15,584 bases of DNA from an uncultured bacterium (GTDB lineage Bacteria; Patescibacteria; JAEDAM01; Absconditabacterales; Absconditicoccaceae), in the NCBI GenBank assembly GCA_903904545.1, contig CAIVDB010000096.1:1-15584 (forward strand). The letters are read 5' to 3'. Below are positions 1 through 9,137 of this stretch, in pieces; the first letter of the stretch is position 1; the number at the start of each line of letters is the position of its first letter. The notes under the pieces were generated by a model. That model saw only the letters and a list, made by a program, of their open reading frames with translations, was not told where the DNA came from and did not search any database. A program made the translations under genes and the position numbers.

Positions 1-79
1 TGGCTTTTTCATTTTTATAGTTATTTCATAATATTCTATATATAAGTAAAGTAGAACATAAGGACTTCTTCTTGTTTTT

Positions 80-107
80 TTGAGTTATTCTCGTCTGTGA
101 ATATACT
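80..107 (+). promoter_or_regulatory. Candidate sigma70-type promoter for the S74 surface-protein gene
   Basis: A -35-like TTGAGT (80-85) and a -10-like TATACT (102-107) are separated by 16 nt. They lie about 35 nt upstream of the ATG at 143. The match to the consensus is 4/6 and 5/6. Nothing else recognisable was seen in the 1-142 leader, which is AT-rich; the reading frame of the next gene is closed by TAA at 113-115. This is read from the sequence only and no transcription start is known. Confidence 0.4.
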
Positions 108-142
108 TATAGTAAAGAATCTTTATTCTTTATTTGCGACTC

Positions 143-1687
143 ATGTTTATAAATAAATCACTTCATACTAGGAACCATTCTCGTAACGTGATATTCAAAT
201 ATATGACAATGTTTTTTTTGTGAGCTTCCTTTGTTGTCTTAGCGACTCAGGGATTTAATATTACAACAAATCTAGGAAATACTATCCAATATATTGGAAA
301 AATCATCCTCACTTCTGATGGAAGTAGTCAAGGATCTACTGGTATTATCTTAGATGGGACTCATGGGAATGCTTTCTTTAGTGGAAATGTAGGGATTCTC
401 CAAAATCTTTCTGTCACAGGAAATACTTCTCTAAATGGGAAACTTGGTTTAGGAACAGGCACTTCTTCTCTCTATACATTTAATGTACAAGGATCTGGAT
501 ATCTCAATGGGAATCTAGTTGCCAAAGATATATATGCACAATGAGGCCTCCGTTGATATGATCTTTTCGTAAGCAATTCTGTCGGCAGTAATGAAAGTGC
601 TCGTTTGAGTGTAAATTGAGTTGCGAGTACTGCCTCTTTATCTCTTTGGAATGGAGCTGGATTTCTCTTCTCTATTAATCATACACAAGCCGATGGCATT
701 ATCTTTGATACCGACGAGATCCAACCAATATCCTTTACTATAGCCTCTAATGAGGCGATGAAAATTGCTTGAAATAGGGATGTAAGTATTAATCAAAATT
801 TATCAGTAACAGGGAATGTTGGTATCGGCACTTGAACTCCTTCTCAAAGATTAGAAGTAAATGGAAATATCAAACTTTCTCAACCGGGATGGATTGGCAC
901 TACTGCTGATCAGATAGCTTTCTGATCTAACGGAAATATAGGGATATGATGATTCGCCGATTCGAATAAACTTAGAGTTCATGGTTCTCTTTATTCAGAT
1001 TCTTTCAAAAATGCTCAACTTACTATTTGAAGTAATAATATTACAATAACTCCAGTTAATGGAGGGACTCCCTGATACAAAATGAAGATCGTTTGATCAA
1101 ATAATAATTACGGTTCAGCCTATGAATCATGCTCTTTAGAAAACCCTGATTGTCTCGATTGATGAGATATAGTAATCGTACCTGGTGATAGTTATGCTGA
1201 CTCAGATAATTGAAATATTTTTCTTGGTTTCGACAATGGCTCCGCAGTATGAAAGGTTGGTATTGGAACTTGAATTTCATCTGATACTCGTCTTAATGTT
1301 GGCTGAAGTATGAGAGTCTACGGTTCTTGAACCTTTACTAGTGCTGTTACTGCTCAAGCATTTTTGTACTCATCTGATCGTAGATATAAGGATAATATTA
1401 CACTTATTACCGATCCTTTACAAAAGATATTGGAACTCAATGGATATACCTTTAACTGGAAAGATAGTGGAAGAGCTGATATCTGAGTCATTGCTCAAGA
1501 AGTAGAACAAGTTTTTCCTCAAGCTGTAGCTACAAATGCAGAGGGATATAAATCAGTAGAATATGGAAATCTAGTTGCGCCACTTATCGAAGCAGTCAAA
1601 GCATTGTATTATAAATATCTAGATCAAGAACAAAGAATCTCTAGTCTAGAGGCTGAAATGATTCAGATAAAAGCACAAATGAAGTAG
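143..1687 (+). CDS. Tail-fibre-like surface protein with C-terminal peptidase S74 (intramolecular chaperone) domain
   Basis: 514 aa when TGA is read as Gly (20 in-frame TGA codons); the stop is TAG. The start ATG is the first after an in-frame TAA at 113-115; no clear Shine-Dalgarno is seen. Residues about 18-34 form a hydrophobic N-terminal membrane or signal segment. The body carries three copies of the fibre-type motif GxGTGxxS followed by a 'VNG/VGG' strand (KLGLGTGTSS, NVGIGTGTPSQRLEVNG, KVGIGTGISS), typical of trimeric beta-structured fibres. Residues about 408-514 match the S74 domain: SSDRRYKDNI, then GVIAQEVEQVFPQAV and YGNLVAPLIEAVKAL, then a short coiled coil (EQRISSLEAEM). By analogy with phage endosialidase and MYRF, Ser411 and Lys416 would be the self-cleavage dyad, with the cut just before Ser411 after trimerisation. 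The next gene follows after 21 bp. The family call is strong; the role in attachment is inference. Confidence 0.88.
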
Positions 1688-1708
1688 TTTTATATATTTA
1701 TAGTTAAG

Positions 1709-2143
1709 ATGAAAAGATTACTACTACATAAAGGGCATTTTCAATTTAAATATTTTCTTTTGATTTTAACGATTGTTGTATGTATAAGTTATATATGAGT
1801 ATATGCTATCAACACCTATGATACTTGATTTAGGATTACTGGGAATGGATCTGGTTGAATAAGCCGTTATGAACAATGAACTTGCAGGAAGATAATCAAT
1901 AATTGAGTTTTAGATATTTTTGTACCTACTCTTAGTAATGCTGAATGGGATGCTTTTCTTGATCATACACCAACATCTATCACAATAGAAATTTGAACAT
2001 GAGTTTGTGGGCAGAATGCATGAACATGCCAAAAAGGCACCCCTACTTGATATAGTTGTCAATATTGAGATGCCGCTTGGCGATGTGAAGATGTATGCAA
2101 TGTTATAGAGCAGATTAGTACAAGTTGTACTGCTCAATGTTAA
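1709..2143 (+). CDS. Small secreted cysteine-rich protein, function unknown
   Basis: 144 aa with ten in-frame TGA codons read as Gly; it ends in a tandem stop TAATAA. Residues about 14-33 are a hydrophobic signal or membrane segment (YFLLILTIVVCISYIG). The exported part begins around YAINTYDTG and carries eight cysteines, six of them in the last 55 residues (spaced as in VCGQ, TCQK, SCQY, RCED, VCNV, SCTA and the final C), suggesting disulphide bonds outside the cytoplasm. I do not recognise a named family. It lies 21 bp downstream of the S74 gene on the same strand and just before a terminator, so the two are probably co-transcribed and may act together at the surface (inference). Confidence 0.75.
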
Positions 2144-2177
2144 TAACAATAAGTCTTCATCTATTTTTATTTATATT

Positions 2178-2201
2178 CCACCCTCTTGGGGTGGTTTTTT
2201 T
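2178..2201 (+). terminator. Rho-independent terminator after the S74/Cys-rich pair
   Basis: A perfect 6-bp GC-rich stem, CCACCC (2178-2183) with GGGTGG (2189-2194), a 5-nt loop and a run of seven T. It lies 35 bp after the TAA of the Cys-rich gene and just beyond the 3' end of the convergent asparaginase-like gene. On the minus strand the tail after the stem is only weakly U-rich, so it works best for the plus strand. Confidence 0.85.
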
Positions 2202-2205
2202 ATAT

Positions 2206-2697
2206 CTACTCCTCTGTTTCAAAAATTCATTTCTCTCTGTTCTTCTTTACATTTTCCCAGGAGAATATTTCTCCTTGCATACTTATATATACACCATATG
2301 GCAATTTCTGGACAGCGTGGAGAGCTGTACTCAGATTAGCAATTGCGTCTGAGTTTTTTCTATTTGCAGGGAGCAGAGACCCTACAAGGATGATAGTTTT
2401 GGAAATATTTTTCTGACCAAGATATTTTGCTGTATTTACCATAGTAATAGTACCATGAGTTATAATAATTTTATCTTCTCTAGATAATTCACATCTGTGG
2501 AAAATGAGCTCTCTATCTTCTAGAGTGATGTGGCGACTATCTTTATGGAAAAGTGCTTCAATAGTGTATTCTCCACTATATTTTAGCTGTTGAACAAGAT
2601 TAGGAATACATGATGTATGATTTTTTGGTTCATCCTCAGTACATTCATAATCTAGATCATCGATAGTCCCTCCCGTGGTAATAATTTTTATAGACAT
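2206..2697 (-). CDS. Short asparaginase-like protein (asparaginase N-terminal domain only)
   Basis: 163 aa, ending in TAG; one in-frame TGA near the C-terminus (REK-Gly-IFETEE) is read as Gly, so the standard code would cut the gene eight codons early. It matches the N-terminal domain of L-asparaginase I/II: TTGGTID at residues 7-13 carries the first catalytic Thr, THGTITM around residue 80 carries the second motif (TDGTDTM in E. coli enzymes), and KTIILVGSLLPA matches the K..VxTGAMRP strand. Full enzymes have about 330 aa; the C-terminal domain is absent and there is no sign of it downstream, as TAG and a terminator follow. Single-domain proteins of this length do occur in bacteria, so it may be a genuine short form. 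Asparagine hydrolysis is plausible but the substrate is not shown. Its start is 23 bp after the end of the Nudix remnant, so they were probably one transcription unit. Confidence 0.8.
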
Positions 2698-2927
2698 AGT
2701 GGAAAAAATATAAGTAAAAACTAAATAATCTCTGTGATCTTTTCTACACCTTTTTGGAGATAGTCTGTTAATCCTATAGAGAATAGCTCCTTTTTGGTTA
2801 CTCGCTTGTACTGTACCGCTTTGGAAATCATAAATTATTTCACCTCGTTCATACTTTATGTTTCCGCAGACGGTAAGTATATATTCTCCTTCAAAAATAT
2901 GTTTTAGTATTTTTGATTGAAGAATAT

Positions 2928-2988
2928 ATAGTTACTACCTCAAATAATTAGTTTATCTTCTGGTAGTATTATTTGGGTAGTATACTAT
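2928..2988. repeat. Long imperfect inverted repeat (20-bp stem, 19-nt loop)
   Basis: The arm ATAGTTACTACCTCAAATAA and following T (2928-2948) pairs with 2968-2988. Twenty bases match, with one 1-nt bulge on each side. The loop is 2949-2967. It sits in the middle of the DNA interrupting the Nudix gene and would form a stable stem in either transcript. Confidence 0.8.
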
Positions 2989-2994
2989 AACTCT

Positions 2995-3051
2995 CGCATC
3001 CAAAAGAAATGCGTTTTACCTACCTACCGACAGACAGACTGATTCTTTTGG
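2995..3051. repeat. Compound palindrome with 4-nt tandem repeats (TACC)3 (GACA)2
   Basis: Two overlapping inverted repeats are visible: CGCAT (2995-2999) with ATGCG (3009-3013) around a 9-nt loop, and CCAAAAGAA (3000-3008) with TTCTTTTGG (3043-3051). Only one of them can form at a time. Inside lies TACC x3 (3017-3028) followed by GACAGACAGACT (3029-3040). In the minus-strand RNA the two tetramer blocks can pair with each other through alternating Watson-Crick and G-U pairs, as if an ancestral palindrome had drifted by C-to-T changes. Confidence 0.7.
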
Positions 3052-3372
3052 CGGTCGAGTTTATATGCTTGATGCTCAGCACTTATGAGGGGATCCTCTT
3101 TTAGCTCTCATTTAAATATACATAAGACAAAATATCTGTCTTGCTCTGGTGTAAACTGGCTTTCTATATGGAGTATTTTGAGATTTCCAACAGAATTTAT
3201 TCCTGTTTCTTCTTGAATTTCACGAAGGATTGCTTCTTCTATCTTTTCTGGAAGCTCTGTTTGTCCTCATGGCAAATCTCGATTACCGGTGTCCGATCTT
3301 TGTTGGACAAGAATTTTCCCTTCTGGGTTATAGAGCAAGGCTTTGGTATGAAATCGAAATTGCATACGTGAT

Positions 3373-3387
3373 TTTTATCAGATAAAA
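3373..3387. promoter_or_regulatory. 15-bp perfect palindrome in the Nudix leader
   Basis: TTTTATC-A-GATAAAA has 7-bp arms around one central base. It lies 8 bp upstream of the Nudix ATG (3365), between it and the -10-like box at 3407-3412. This is the position of an operator or a leader hairpin. No regulator is known from the window. Confidence 0.4.
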
Positions 3388-3406
3388 GAGCTTATTTTTC
3401 TCTCGA

Positions 3407-3412
3407 ATTATA
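3407..3412 (-). promoter_or_regulatory. Candidate -10 box for the Nudix/asparaginase unit
   Basis: A perfect TATAAT is present on the minus strand, 41 nt upstream of the Nudix ATG. No good -35 is seen 16-18 nt upstream (TGTGGT/GTGGTA at best), and the region is AT-rich, so chance is a real alternative. Confidence 0.3.
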
Positions 3413-3632
3413 TATTTTTTATGAATTTTTACCACACCAAACCAAAGGAATATCCACTTTACATCACTAAATATATTTATATCTATTTGTCAATCTAATA
3501 TTCCCTTTCTTTGGGGTATTTTTGCATTTTTTTGACAATGAGAATATACTTAGAATAGCTCCAAATATCCTTTTTGAGGAGCTTAAAGAAACGTCTTCTT
3601 CTTTGGATTTATTCAATCTATTTCTATACGAT

Positions 3633-6600
3633 ATGAGCTTATTCTCCACAAAGAATATATCTACAAAAAAGCCTCATCTACGCAATATTTTGGGTATTTT
3701 TGCTATTCTCCTTGTAGGAAGTATTTTACTTCTTATGGTAAAGATTTCCCTTGTTGGCGCCAATTGGATGTGGGGGAATTTTTTGAATCAAGATTTTTGG
3801 AATCAACAAGCAAACACAGGAAATATTTTGTATGCTACCTTTGGTGACGGAACTCCTGGATCTACACCGTACACCAGACTCTGGACGACGAGTTGTATGC
3901 CAAACAATGTTCAGGTTCTGCCTTCTTCTTTCGTAGGAGGAAGTCTACAAGCAAATACCATCTACCTCATCAACTCATGAACGTATACCCTCACGACACC
4001 GCTTTCTCTCACGGGATGTAGTGCATTACTGGGGAGGGGAAACGTTCGCATCAAAACTTCTCCGACTAATTATCTTACCCTTACTGCAACGTCCAAAATC
4101 ATTATTGATGCGATTCTTTTGGATGGACAATCTCTTGCTAACTCATGAATAGTTGTTAGCTGAAGTCAAAATATTACCTTCCATGCTATGGAGTTCATTC
4201 AATACACAGGACAATGACCTCTCATCACAAATAGTACTCGTATCCTTTTGGATAGTGCTAGTTTCTATAATAATCATGTGGGGATTTCTTTCTTCCCGCT
4301 TACTGGGCAATCACTCATCATCAATAATACAAAATTTTATAATAATACCCTCTGACTCTTGCTTGGTGGATTTGTTGCTTCGTGAGCACAACGAGTACCA
4401 AATACGAAAGGCCAGGTAAGTATAAATAATTCTCAATTTTTCAATAATGGAGGAGCTTTTTCTGGATCACATCTTCCTGCAAATAATGGATGAGGAATGA
4501 TAGTAGCGAGTTCTTGATCTACCATCAACAATACCATCTTCTATAACAACACGGTTTGATTCCGTCTCTATGATACTTTCGCACATATCAATACTACCCA
4601 AACCTACAACAATGGTACGTGATGGGAATTATTATATTCTTGAGCTCTGTCTCTTTATGGGAATCATGTGTTTTATAGTAATACTAGCGATATCTTCGCC
4701 GCTTCAGGAGCTAGCATCAATAACACTACAAATTCCTCACTATGATGGACTCTGTGAATCATAGATACCGGTGCTGCCCTTGCTATGAATTATGATAGAG
4801 TCACTAACCCTCAAGATACTAATGGCATCTCTTTACTCAATGGAACAAATCGAAACGCTCTTAGAGGGCCTCTTTCTTGGACATCACTTCCTACGACTAG
4901 ATATCTCTTTGGATTATTTATTCCTCACCAAATAGCTCCTATTACTCAGTTCTCTGGTGCACTCAGCAACTATGGAATATTGTGACAAGAATATGATACC
5001 AATAAATATGTTACAGAGTTAGATCCTCCCTTTACTACTGCTCAGATGTCTATCATCAATCAATACTTTGGTTCATGATCATTATACACACAAAATTGGG
5101 AGAGTAATCCTTGTTCTCCAGCATCATTTCAAGTTATTGAATTAGATCCCAATGCCTGGAATGGAAATACCTATATTCTCCAAGATCATACTCTTTATTT
5201 TTTGACCTGAGGAACCTTTACTTTTAGTGCTACTCATGGATTTGTCTTCTGAGGAAATTGTATTGCACTCATCGGGAATGACACAAGTAAAATAGAAAAA
5301 GATACTAGTTCAACCCAATCGCTTCTTTATGCTGAAAATAAACATCATTTGATCATAGACAATCTTCGCCTTGATGGATATTTCTACTGAGGAGGGAATG
5401 CTATTGCTCCTGCGAGTATGTGAATACAATTTGATAATTACACCAACAATACCACTATCAATCACGTACAAGCATATAATATGCAACAATATGGGATATT
5501 CCTAGGCGTAGGTGCACATCACAATAGCATTATCAATTCGCAAACCTATAATAACAAAGAGGCTGGAATGTATTTGTATCTCGCTTCCAATTATAATGTT
5601 ATCAACAATGCCCAATCCTATAATAATTCTGGATATGGAATCTGGTTTGCTAATGGTTCGCATAATAATGCTATGAATAATTTTCAGGCATATAATAATC
5701 ATGTGGGAGTTTTTGCTGATCTTACTACATCAAGTAATATCATCAACAGAGCTATGCTATATAATAATAGCGAATACTGACTTTTACTCAAAAATTCTTC
5801 TGGGAATATTCTGAATGATATAAAGATCTATAATAATGCTGTTGGAATAAAATCACTTTTCAATGCTACCAACAACAAATTTTTGGGACAACTTTCACTG
5901 TTTGACAATCTTTCTGGTGATTTCGAGGGAACCGATGGAAACGATACCAGCCTCAAAGCAGGCTCTGCTTTTTCTTTCTTCTCTGGATGATCTCTTACCC
6001 TTGGTGCATGACTTATGGGATGCTCTTATGTTACCAATCCAACACTTTCTTGAACGAGTATACGTCTCTTGGATACTGCCAACTGCGATGCCACAGGAGC
6101 TAATTTTTCAGTGTTTAGCTGATTAGTCTGGGATATCGGATATCTTTTCTGAGCCAACATCTACAAACAAAGCAGACCATTCTACTATACTTCCTGATCC
6201 ATTATTAGTCAAACAAGTAATCAATATGATTCTGGTAAATATATTGCTGAAGTATTCCCTATTCGAGATAGTACTCCAGAAAATTTTTCCTTTGCGTCTG
6301 TAAATAATTTCGCACTATCAACTTGATATACAACAAATATATATACTGCCGGAATCATCAATACTACCGTACCTGTCTCACTCCAAATACAGTGAAGTAC
6401 TGGACATTTGATCATCAATGGAACATCTCTCACTTGAGCTACAGGATATATGCAAAACTGAGATACCCTACAAGTATATCTTCTGAGTAGTTCCTGATTT
6501 TCTCAAGTAGTTAGTGGTATAGTAACATTAGGAAGTACTACTACCTCATTTACAGTAACTTCTAGAGGGCCTCGGGAAACTCCAACAAGCTGATCGTTCT

Positions 6601-9068
6601 TTTTCTCTGCTATTACAGGTGCTTCCATCAACACTTTTGTATCGAGCGCCTCTTCACTTATTCAAGGTATAGAGACTTGAGTTATTGCAAATTTCGCTTC
6701 ATTGTCTTCTGGACGACTGGAAGTATATTCTACAGGGAATCAATTTATTTCCTCTGGAGCGACAGGGCTTGTATTTAGTGGTAGTCGCGTAAAAATTATC
6801 GTCAAAAGTAGTCCTAACTATCAAGAGATCACAACTGGTAGCTTGAGCATATGAACATGAAGTGGTAATTTTATAGTACAGACACTTCCTGACATTATTC
6901 CTCCTGAAGTTTCTTTCATTGATGCTGTTTCTGCGAGTTGATATCGGTCAGATTCTGTAAGCATTCTGTTTACTTGAGCTAATGTCTTTAGTGGATATGG
7001 ATTTGTAAGTGCGCCTCATGAGTGTACAGGTACGATGACTCTATCTGGATTTTTGCCATATACAACAGGTATCGTCCTTACTGGGCCTAATAACTATTAT
7101 CTTTGTGCATATGCAAAGGATATTGGAAACAATATTACTACTAAGGTCAGTGACTATCCTCTTCACATTTCCAATCTTGTATTCGAAGATGGCGTATCTT
7201 CTATTCCCGTAAGTTATGATCCCATCTCTATAGGGAATTCATATCTTTTACATAAAAAATATGCTCTTGTAAGCACGGGTAGTCAATGTAATTCTGGAGG
7301 AGCTACATTCCAAGACTATACAGGTTCTTTTACTGCGAGTAATGCCTTTGTCTATAATGGGAAATATCTCTGTGCGTATGGAGAAGATACCAGTGGCAGT
7401 GGAAGATATCTTTTGTCTTCTGTTCCCTTCAATATTGATCTTACCCTACCAAGCATCATCTTTACAGATCCTGTAAATTCCTGATCTGCATTGAGTGATA
7501 CTATTAGCGTACAGGCTATAGGTGGGTTTTATACCCAACTTGGTTATAAGTATGTCTCTACTCCTGCAGACTGTTCCTCTACTGGCACAGTTCCCTACAC
7601 ATGAGCAATTACTCTGCAAACGGAACAATATAACGGAAAATATTTCTGTGCATATATAGCATTTAGTGGATACCAACTTCCTTTGGTCTCTGCTTATCCT
7701 ATAGCCATTGATCGTAGCGCTCCTAGTGTGCCTACAGTCATTGCCCCACGCAATCAAGAATCTTCTTTCTTCTTGATCCTTGAAATTTCTGGAAGTATAG
7801 ATTCTGGTGCTGGTATTTCTTGATATACCTATACTATTGCCCAAGATCCTAGTTTCTTAGATATTGTATATACTGGACAAATCTCTTCTGGCATTCGTTT
7901 ATTTTCTCCTCCTAGAGAAGAATTTGACGCTATCACAGGGACCTATTATCGAGCAATAAGAGCTACTGATTTGCTCTGAAATACAAGCAATTGGGGTACT
8001 TGAGGCTCTTTTGTGCTTAACGATGATGAATCTTTCTCTTTTGATGAAGAAATAGATGCAGATACAGATACTGATTACGAATCATCTGCGCTTACTATTG
8101 CTGGGCTTAGAAGTTGATCTCTTGTTCGAGCAAGCATAAACAATGGAGAACTCCTCAAAAATCAAAGAAAAAAATGATCATGAGTTTTTGTACAAAACGG
8201 AGATGTTCTTTCTATAAGATTAACATCTAGTGCTGATGAGGGGAAATCTGTTTCTAGTACACTGAGTATAGCAAATAGAATCACTAAATATAGGATTACA
8301 ACACGCGATAACGCTTCTGATTCTTGTTCTCTCTCGAGTGCAGACAAGAAGGCAATCCAGCTTATCTTTGACAATCTTATCATCCAATATCAATGAGATC
8401 AAACCAAATATGCCGAGTTTCTCGCTACGATGAAAAGCATGCTCCAAGACAAAATAGATATCACTAATGATTGTAATCTCAAATATCTTTCAGATCTTGT
8501 AAGTCAAGGACTTGATCAATGAACGATAGATACCCAGGCGCATACTGCACCCAATTGTAAGAGCTATATAGTTTCTTACTCTACAGGTAAACTAGCGTAT
8601 ACATCACCTAGTCTCAAGAATAGTATCTACTTCGCTACTCGTGATGCGCTCATAAGATTTATCGATAGCAAGAACCCTGGAGATTGCCACATCAATACGT
8701 ATACAACAACCACCTCTATCTTTGCTAATACAGATCCAAGCAGACATGTTGCACCAAATGGGAAGATTTATACGATTAATACTACTACAAGCAATGGATA
8801 TACTTCTCCAGAACTAAGCAAAGTAAGATATTTCTCTAGTATCACTGCGCTTCGTTCCTATCTCGATAGCAACAACCCTCCTCAGAAGGTATGGAATCAT
8901 GTTGTCGATAAGACGTTTTCCCCACTCACCTACCTTGCGCCTAATGGGAAAGAATATAGTATCTACAAAACAGATAGATGATATATGTCCTATAAGTTGA
9001 TGCAAGTAAAATATTTTAGTACCCTCGATAGCATCAAGTCTTATATCATACGTAACAATAGTAAGTAA
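3633..9068 (+). CDS. Giant membrane-anchored surface protein with parallel beta-helices, Ig/FN3-like domains and three C-terminal repeats
   Basis: 1811 aa read through about 48 in-frame TGA (Gly) codons to TAA. ATG 3633 is chosen because a basic segment and a single membrane helix follow (residues about 17-40, NILGIFAILLVGSILLLMV); the frame is open back to 3471, so TTG 3522 (37 residues longer) remains possible. Residues about 116-390 and 490-760 are right-handed parallel beta-helix repeats with recurring 'I-N-x-x-x-x-Y-N-N' ladders (TINNTIFYNN, VINNAQSYNN, AMNNFQAYNN), as in NosD-like or adhesin passengers. About 770-1085 is beta-rich. About 1087-1360 holds three Ig-like units, each with a Cys pair ending in YLCAYAKD, YLCAYGED or YFCAYIAF. 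About 1361-1460 is FN3-like. About 1463-1488 is Asp/Glu-rich (DDESFSFDEEIDADTDTDY). The last 175 residues are three related repeats (APNGKxYxI...). It is probably a cell-surface adhesin; ligand and anchoring are unknown. It stands alone, flanked by a divergent region and a terminator. Confidence 0.88.
8535..9065 (+). repeat. Three C-terminal ~45-residue protein repeats of the giant surface protein
   Basis: The repeats begin at HTAPNCKSYIV (about residue 1635), HVAPNGKIYTI (about 1700) and YLAPNGKEYSI (about 1765). Each follows the pattern APNGKxYxI-x6-GYxSxxLxxVxYFxxxxxIxxYIxxNN and ends in DSKNP, DSNNP or IRNNSK. They lie 60-65 residues apart, linked by Thr/Ser-rich stretches. Placement at the extreme C-terminus suggests a binding or anchoring module (inference). 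Confidence 0.75.
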
Positions 9069-9088
9069 TATCCATTTCTATGTACAAA

Positions 9089-9117
9089 AAAAATCGGTCT
9101 CAATGGGATCGATTTTT
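9089..9117. terminator. Bidirectional intrinsic terminator between the giant gene and nusB
   Basis: A 13-bp stem forms from AAAAATCG plus GTCTC (9089-9101) and GGGAT plus CGATTTTT (9105-9117), with two G-U pairs when transcribed on plus and a 3-nt AAT loop. The T run serves the plus strand and the A run on the other side serves the minus strand. It lies 21 bp after one stop codon and 21 bp before the other, between two convergent genes. Confidence 0.85.
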
Positions 9118-9137
9118 CTTATTTATAACTAAGAACT

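Larger units (their letters stand above)
2811..3058. mobile_element. Candidate non-autonomous (MITE-like) insertion inside the Nudix gene
   Basis: About 248 bp separate the two parts of the Nudix reading frame. No intact ORF is present: protein-like stretches occur in two frames but both are interrupted by TAA. The ends look like degenerate inverted repeats: ACCGC-6nt-AATC at 2815-2829 and its inverted counterpart GATT-6nt-GCGGT at 3041-3055 (9 of 15 matching). Outside these are similar 7-mers, GCTTGTA (2804-2810) and GTTTATA (3059-3065), 5 of 7 matching, which may be an aged target duplication. The interior has two strong hairpins. No transposase is visible, so any mobilisation would be in trans. 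The interruption is well supported; the mobile-element reading is inference. Confidence 0.45.
2721..3365 (-). pseudogene. Nudix hydrolase gene split by a ~250-bp insertion
   Basis: The 5' part (3365 down to a TAG at 3024-3026) gives 113 aa with two TGA-Gly codons. It carries a complete Nudix box G-x5-E-x7-REIQEETGI (residues 34-56), in which the first glycine of the preceding PGG is TGA-encoded. The box binds Mg2+ for cleavage of nucleoside-diphosphate-linked substrates. Native-looking sequence runs to EHQAYK (residues 97-102), then becomes DRQKNQSVCR and stops. From about 2807 to TAG at 2721-2723 a same-strand segment reads KRVTKKELFSIGLTDYLQKG followed by VEKITEII, which is how the C-terminal helix of a Nudix protein should continue after an EHxxY strand. 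Between them lies non-coding, hairpin-rich DNA. The 5' fragment keeps the catalytic box, so a truncated protein could retain some activity; an ATG at 2831 could also express the last 36 codons. The substrate cannot be given. Confidence 0.7.
3366..3632. other. Divergent intergenic region
   Basis: This stretch of about 270 bp lies between the Nudix gene (minus) and the giant surface-protein gene (plus) and should hold both promoters. I see a possible minus-strand -10 and a palindrome (listed separately). The plus frame stays open from 3471 and could extend the surface protein upstream (for example from TTG at 3522), while a Lys-rich minus-strand ORF covers 3467-3649. Neither resembles a known protein, so neither is called. 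Confidence 0.5.

Noticed and set aside
2808..3059. Self-splicing intron or intein in the Nudix gene
   Set aside because: It is far too short for a group I or II intron with the expected core, and in-frame stops exclude an intein.
3522..3632. TTG at 3522 as start of the giant protein
   Set aside because: It would put 37 residues with no signal-like features before the membrane segment; ATG 3633 gives a normal basic N-terminus plus helix. The longer form is not excluded.
3467..3649. Minus-strand 60-codon Lys/Ser-rich ORF upstream of the Nudix gene
   Set aside because: It overlaps the start of the giant gene, resembles no known protein and has no visible start signals; probably chance in AT-rich DNA.
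5440..5780. Repeated TATAATAAT-like units resembling a CRISPR or DNA tandem repeat
   Set aside because: The units encode the YNN turns of the beta-helix, their spacing is variable and in codon phase, and there are no constant repeats.
4153..6126. Several plus-strand ORFs in a second frame (4153-4419, 4570-4764, 5863-6126)
   Set aside because: They lie out of frame inside the continuous code-25 frame of the giant surface protein and have no motif.
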